Below, one piece after another: positions 34,749 through 41,940 of a DNA stretch of 41,940 bases. The DNA comes from Polyangia bacterium (GTDB taxonomy: Bacteria; Myxococcota_A; Polyangia; Polyangiales; Sandaracinaceae). The stretch lies in assembly GCA_030426845.1 (NCBI GenBank), contig JAUHXR010000040.1:1-41940 (forward strand). Reading direction: 5' to 3'. The notes under the pieces are model-generated. The model saw only the letters and a list, made by a program, of their open reading frames with translations, was not told the origin of the DNA and did not search any database. The stretch's first letter is position 1. Each line of letters starts with the position of its first letter. Both the position numbers and the translations under genes were made by a program.

Positions 34749-34765
<17 letters not shown>
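33260..34765 (+). CDS. imuB: ImuB, catalytically inactive Y-family polymerase-like mutasome subunit
   Basis: 501 residues. The GTG overlaps the imuA stop as GTGA. The N-terminus (HRVACVDVPALPLQLVARAH) is the ImuB signature. The Y-family acidic motif is replaced by WLDPSGLRGLFG, so it should not polymerise DNA; ImuB instead links DnaE2 to the beta clamp and ImuA. QLTLFGG at about 356-362 could be the clamp-binding motif (QLxLF), which is well conserved in the family. It overlaps dnaE2 by 17 bp. Confidence 0.88.
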
Positions 34766-37862
<3,097 letters not shown>

Positions 37863-37917
37863 CCCGGAGCCCATCGCGGCTTTCATCGCGGCCCGCCCGG
37901 TGGTAGACGCTGGCGTC

Positions 37918-38469
37918 ATGGCGAAGGGATCGCTCGATCGCGTGGGCGTAGACCGGGTGGCGGTCGTCGCGTACCGGCTGACCCGCGCGGACGGCGAGGC
38001 GGTCGAGGAGGTGAGCGCCGACGCGCCGCTCGTCTATCTGCACGGGCACGCGCAGATCCCGGCCTCGCTTGAGGACGCCCTCGAGGACCGCGCGGTGGGC
38101 AAGGCCTTCGAGGCGGAGGTCCCGTCGGCGGGCTGGCTGAGCGCGGGCTCGGACGCGGGCCACCGGGTCATCCCGCGCGACGCGCTCGCCCCGGGCGCCC
38201 CGCTCGAGGCGGGCGCCGAGCTGACGCTGACCGAGGGCGACGACACCTTCCCCGCGTGGGTCGCGGAGGTCGGGGCCGACCGGGTCCGGATCAGCCTGTC
38301 GCCGCCGTGGGGCGACGCGCCGCTCGCGCTCCGGGCGGAGGTGCTCGCGGTGCGCGCGCCGACCGGCCAGGAGCTGGCCGACGGACGCGCGACGCGGGCC
38401 GACGCGGCCTCGACCCATGAGGCGGGCGAGGTCGAGGCCCCGCCCGGGGACGGGGTCGAGTCCGAGTAG
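37918..38469 (+). CDS. SlyD-like FKBP-type peptidyl-prolyl isomerase
   Basis: 183 residues. VAVVAYRLTRADGEAVEEVS, then PLVYLHGHAQIPASLEDALE and AVGKAFEAEVPSAGW follow the SlyD pattern (first FKBP strands, YLHGH, a helix, then the insert-in-flap domain). SlyD proteins catalyse prolyl isomerisation and act as chaperones. The C-terminal 40 residues are acidic, without the His/Cys metal tail of Escherichia coli SlyD. No ribosome site is present; TAGACG ends 8 nt before the ATG (possible leaderless transcript). Confidence 0.8.
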   Translation: MAKGSLDRVGVDRVAVVAYRLTRADGEAVEEVSADAPLVYLHGHAQIPASLEDALEDRAVGKAFEAEVPSAGWLSAGSDAGHRVIPRDALAPGAPLEAGAELTLTEGDDTFPAWVAEVGADRVRISLSPPWGDAPLALRAEVLAVRAPTGQELADGRATRADAASTHEAGEVEAPPGDGVESE

Positions 38470-38500
38470 CTCGGCGGCCGCGCCCTCAGCGCCGGCGCCC

Positions 38501-39661
<1,161 letters not shown>

Positions 39662-39703
39662 GTCCCGAAACGTGGGGCGTGGCGCCCGGGTCGCACAGCG
39701 GGG

Positions 39704-39731
39704 TTGTGCGTATCCTCAGGAGGCGTAAGGT
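39704..39731 (+). promoter_or_regulatory. Likely promoter of the gene at 39,739, possibly leaderless
   Basis: TTGTGC (39,704-39,709) and TAAGGT (39,726-39,731) are 16 bp apart. The -10-like box ends 7 nt before the ATG. AAGG within it could also act as a weak ribosome site, so the leaderless reading is not certain. Confidence 0.4.
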
Positions 39732-39738
39732 CCCGCCG

Positions 39739-40593
39739 ATGCGCCTCCACCTGGCCGCGGCCCTCGCCTGCGCCTGCTCGCTCGCCCCGGCCGGGGCGCG
39801 CGCGGCCGACGTCGTCGTGCTGACGCTCGGCGGCGACGCGCCGGAGGCCCAGGCCCGGCTGGCGCGCGAGGCGGTGGCCGCCGCCCTGACGCGCGAGGGC
39901 AGCGCCGTGCTGCCCGAGGCCGACGTCGCGATGCGGGTCGCGCCGTCGCGCCTCGCGGCCTGCCGGGCGGCGGAGTGCGCCTACGCGATCGCCCGCGAGC
40001 TCGAGGTGCCGACGGTGGCCGCGGTGACGCTCTGGATGGAGGGCGACGCGCCTGGCTCGCTCACCGTCAGCCTCATCGTCGGTCCCGAGCGTTCGCACAG
40101 CGCCCGCGAGGCGGTCGGGGATCGGCCGATCGAGGAGGCGGCCCGCGCCGCGGTGGAGGCGGCGCGCGCGGCCCAGCGGCGGGCGCTGCTCGTCGAGGGG
40201 GCGACGAGCGGCCCGGTCGCGCCGCCGGACGAGGAAGACCCGGACGCGCCGACCCGGGTCGAGACGCCGGAGACCTCACCGCTCCGCGCCGATCGCTCGC
40301 TCGAGGAGTGGATCCTCCCGAGCCTGCTCGGGGTCGTCGGGCTGACCCTGGTCGGGTTGAGCGTCTACGCGCTGCTGGAGGAGCAATGCGACGTGCGTGG
40401 CCCGAGCGGGGTCTGCCTGCGAGGCACCGCGCCCAACGTCGGGCTCGGGGTGACCTTCTCGGTGACCGGCGTGCTCGCGATCGCCGGCGCGATCGTCTGG
40501 CTGGTGGTCGGCGGGTCGCCCCCGTCGGTCGGGAACGTGGACGTGGTGATCGGGCCGGACGGCGGGGGGCTCGCGTGGCGCGGCCAGTTCTGA
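39739..40593 (+). CDS. Exported or membrane-anchored protein of unknown function
   Basis: 284 residues. Signal peptide (MRLHLAAALACACSLAPAGA, then RAADVVVLTL), then a ~130-residue globular part with two close cysteines (AACRAAECAYAIARELEVP). An acidic Pro-rich linker leads to two hydrophobic segments (LLGVVGLTLVGLSVYALL and VLAIAGAIVWLVVGG) with a Cys-containing loop between them. I do not recognise a family; the layout (periplasmic domain plus C-terminal hairpin) recalls unnamed envelope proteins of Polyangiales. The start is supported by the signal peptide and the TAAGGT box. It overlaps the next lipoprotein gene by 19 bp, so they are probably co-expressed. Confidence 0.7.
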   Translation: MRLHLAAALACACSLAPAGARAADVVVLTLGGDAPEAQARLAREAVAAALTREGSAVLPEADVAMRVAPSRLAACRAAECAYAIARELEVPTVAAVTLWMEGDAPGSLTVSLIVGPERSHSAREAVGDRPIEEAARAAVEAARAAQRRALLVEGATSGPVAPPDEEDPDAPTRVETPETSPLRADRSLEEWILPSLLGVVGLTLVGLSVYALLEEQCDVRGPSGVCLRGTAPNVGLGVTFSVTGVLAIAGAIVWLVVGGSPPSVGNVDVVIGPDGGGLAWRGQF

Positions 40594-40916
40594 CGCGGAT
40601 CGCGATCGTCGCGCTCGCCCTCGGCGCGAGCGGCTGCTTTCGGCTGGGGATCGACCTCTGCAGCGAGCCCCCGGTGCACCCCGACTGCGTGATCCTCGAC
40701 GCGGGGACCGACGGCGGCGAGCCGGACGCGGGACCGAACGACGCGGGACCGAACGACGCGGGACCGAACGACGCGGGACCGAGCGACGCGGGACCGAACG
40801 ACGCGGGACCGAACGACGCGGGACCCAACGACGCGGGACCGAACGACGCGGGACCGAACGACGCGGGACCCAACGACGCGGGACCCAACGACGCGGGACC
40901 GAACGACGCGGGCTGA
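40575..40916 (+). CDS. Small lipoprotein consisting almost wholly of a DAGPN repeat
   Basis: 113 residues. Signal VARPVLTRIAIVALALGASGC with lipobox ASGC, about 30 residues with two cysteines (LCSEPPVHPDC), then DAGPN repeated to the C-terminus with no domain after it. Elsewhere in this window the same kind of linker joins the lipobox to a folded domain, so this protein looks like an anchor and linker that has lost or never had a cargo. The GTG start overlaps the previous gene and gives a good signal. Expression is uncertain, but the intact frame argues for selection or very recent origin. Confidence 0.7.
   Translation: MARPVLTRIAIVALALGASGCFRLGIDLCSEPPVHPDCVILDAGTDGGEPDAGPNDAGPNDAGPNDAGPSDAGPNDAGPNDAGPNDAGPNDAGPNDAGPNDAGPNDAGPNDAG
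40725..40913 (+). repeat. 15 bp in-frame tandem repeat coding DAGPN, twelve copies plus a partial
   Basis: Twelve copies of GACGCGGGACCGAAC plus nine bases. Changes are few: one Ser codon (AGC) in place of Asn, and CCC for CCG in some Pro codons. The homogeneity points to recent copy-number change; each unit keeps the reading frame. Confidence 0.95.
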
Positions 40917-41037
40917 GCGGCGTGCTCCGCCCGCCGAGGCCCGCGCCCGCATCGAGAGACACTCGCGGACCGGCGGGTCGCGACGACCGGGGCGCCCGGC
41001 CGTCGGACGCGGACGCGCATCCTGCTAAGGTCTTCGC

Positions 41038-41940
41038 GTGAGCGGGGCGACGGAGGTCCGGCAGCGGTTCGGGCGCTATGAGGTCCTCTTCCCCATCGCG
41101 AGCGGGGGCATGGCGGAGGTCTTCGCGGCTCGCGTGATCGGTGAGGCCGGCTTCACCAAGCTCGTGGCCCTCAAGCGGATGCGGCCGGAGCTCACCGACG
41201 ACGTCCGCTTCACCACCATGTTCCTCGACGAAGGCCGGGTGGCGGCCCACATCGCGAGCCCGAACGTGGTCTCGACGCTCGACCTCGGCCGGGCAGACGA
41301 CAACTCGCTCTACCTCGTGATGGAGCTCGTGACCGGCGCGTCCCTCGCGACGCTCTCGCAGGAGTCGACCCTCGAGCAGACGCCGTTCCCTCCGGAGATC
41401 GCGGTCGCCATCCTCCGCCAGGCGGCGAACGGCCTGCACGACGCGCACGAGGCGCGGAGCCCGGCCGGCGAGGCGCTCGGGATCATCCACCGCGACGTCT
41501 CGCCCCACAACATCCTCGTCGACGTGAACGGGCAGGCGAAGATCACCGACTTCGGCATCGCCAAGGCGCTCGAGCGGCAGACCCGCAGCCAGGCCGGGGA
41601 GATGAAGGGCAAGCTGAGCTACCTCAGCCCCGAGCAGGCGCGCGGCTCGGACGTCGATCGGCGCACCGACATCTTCATCCTCGGCATCGTGGCGTGGGAG
41701 ACCCTCGTGGGCCGGCGGCTCTTCACCGGGCGGGGGCCGGTGGAGGTCCTGCACAAGATCGTAACGATGGACATCCCGCGGGTCGACGCCGAGCGGCCCG
41801 AGCTGCCGCGCGCGGTCGGCGACGCGGTCGAGCAGGCCCTCGCCCGCGATCGAGACGACCGCTTCTCGACCGCGCTCGCGTTCGGGGAGGCGCTCGGCCA
41901 CGCGCTCGGTCAGCGCCTGCCGGGCCGCGCCGAGGTGGGC
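41038..41940 (+). CDS. Serine/threonine protein kinase, 3' end cut by the window edge
   Basis: 301 residues are visible from the GTG at 41,038 with no stop by the window end. The kinase domain begins at about residue 14: Gly-loop ASGGMAEVFAAR, LVALKRM lysine, IIHRDVSPHNILVD catalytic loop, DFGIAK and GKLSYLSPEQARG at the activation-loop end. These are all intact and typical of bacterial Pkn-type kinases (HRDVSPHN is common in myxobacteria). What follows the kinase domain is outside the window. TAAGGT ends 6 nt before the GTG. It is clearly a different kinase from the one at 12,619-13,962. Confidence 0.92.
   Translation, partial: MSGATEVRQRFGRYEVLFPIASGGMAEVFAARVIGEAGFTKLVALKRMRPELTDDVRFTTMFLDEGRVAAHIASPNVVSTLDLGRADDNSLYLVMELVTGASLATLSQESTLEQTPFPPEIAVAILRQAANGLHDAHEARSPAGEALGIIHRDVSPHNILVDVNGQAKITDFGIAKALERQTRSQAGEMKGKLSYLSPEQARGSDVDRRTDIFILGIVAWETLVGRRLFTGRGPVEVLHKIVTMDIPRVDAERPELPRAVGDAVEQALARDRDDRFSTALAFGEALGHALGQRLPGRAEVG

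Noticed and set aside
40073-41020. Minus-strand frame reading SFGPASFGPAS repeats
   Set aside because: It is the antisense of the DAGPN repeat; the plus strand has the signal peptide and lipobox.

Overview
The window is very GC-rich DNA (by eye a little over 70% G+C) with almost no spacer. Myxobacteria-like traits are numerous: lipoproteins with Asp-Ala-Gly-Pro linkers, MopE-like Asp/Cys motifs, Ser/Thr protein kinases, an RfbC-like multidomain glycosyltransferase, an ImuA-ImuB-DnaE2 mutasome and an isovaleryl-CoA dehydrogenase-like enzyme. I infer a Polyangiales member, perhaps close to Sandaracinus; this rests on gene style, not on a marker gene. There is no rRNA, tRNA, CRISPR array, transposase or phage gene.

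Layout. 1-11,400 is a surface-glycan block: a GT4 enzyme cut by the window edge, a fused GT2-GT2-GT4 protein, a radical SAM/SPASM enzyme, a coupled glycosyltransferase and phytanoyl-CoA-dioxygenase-like pair, and a 932-residue polytopic membrane protein. 11,480-14,760 holds a DUF4332 protein, a small Gly-rich protein, a tail-anchored kinase and an F420-reductase-like NAD(P)-binding protein behind a clear inverted repeat. 14,768-18,480 is mostly exported proteins: a phosphodiester glycosidase, a VWA lipoprotein, a His-rich lipoprotein and a Cys-rich lipoprotein. 18,578-22,029 is a tight operon of thioesterase, YheU-like protein and GT-C-like membrane protein. Next come an SSB-like protein, a 160 bp inverted-repeat element, MsrC coupled to a MopE-type lipoprotein, a zinc-ribbon/MopE membrane protein followed by a second radical SAM/SPASM enzyme, a type II peroxiredoxin, two secreted alpha/beta hydrolases and a small outer-membrane barrel. 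30,923-31,027 carries a hemerythrin-like remnant. 31,106-37,862 holds an RhlE-type helicase and the imuA-imuB-dnaE2 operon with a LexA-like site. The end has a SlyD-like protein, an acyl-CoA dehydrogenase, two envelope proteins (one mostly a 15 bp repeat) and a kinase cut by the window edge.

Cross-cutting patterns: (i) three tandem-repeat arrays begin at the stop codon of a minus-strand gene; (ii) a diverged intergenic repeat occurs as one arm at 1,222-1,297 and as an inverted pair at 22,630-22,789; (iii) many starts without a Shine-Dalgarno site have a TAnnnT-like hexamer 6-8 nt upstream, suggesting leaderless transcripts; (iv) the zinc-ribbon/MopE protein plus adjacent radical SAM/SPASM enzyme is the best candidate for an undescribed modification system.
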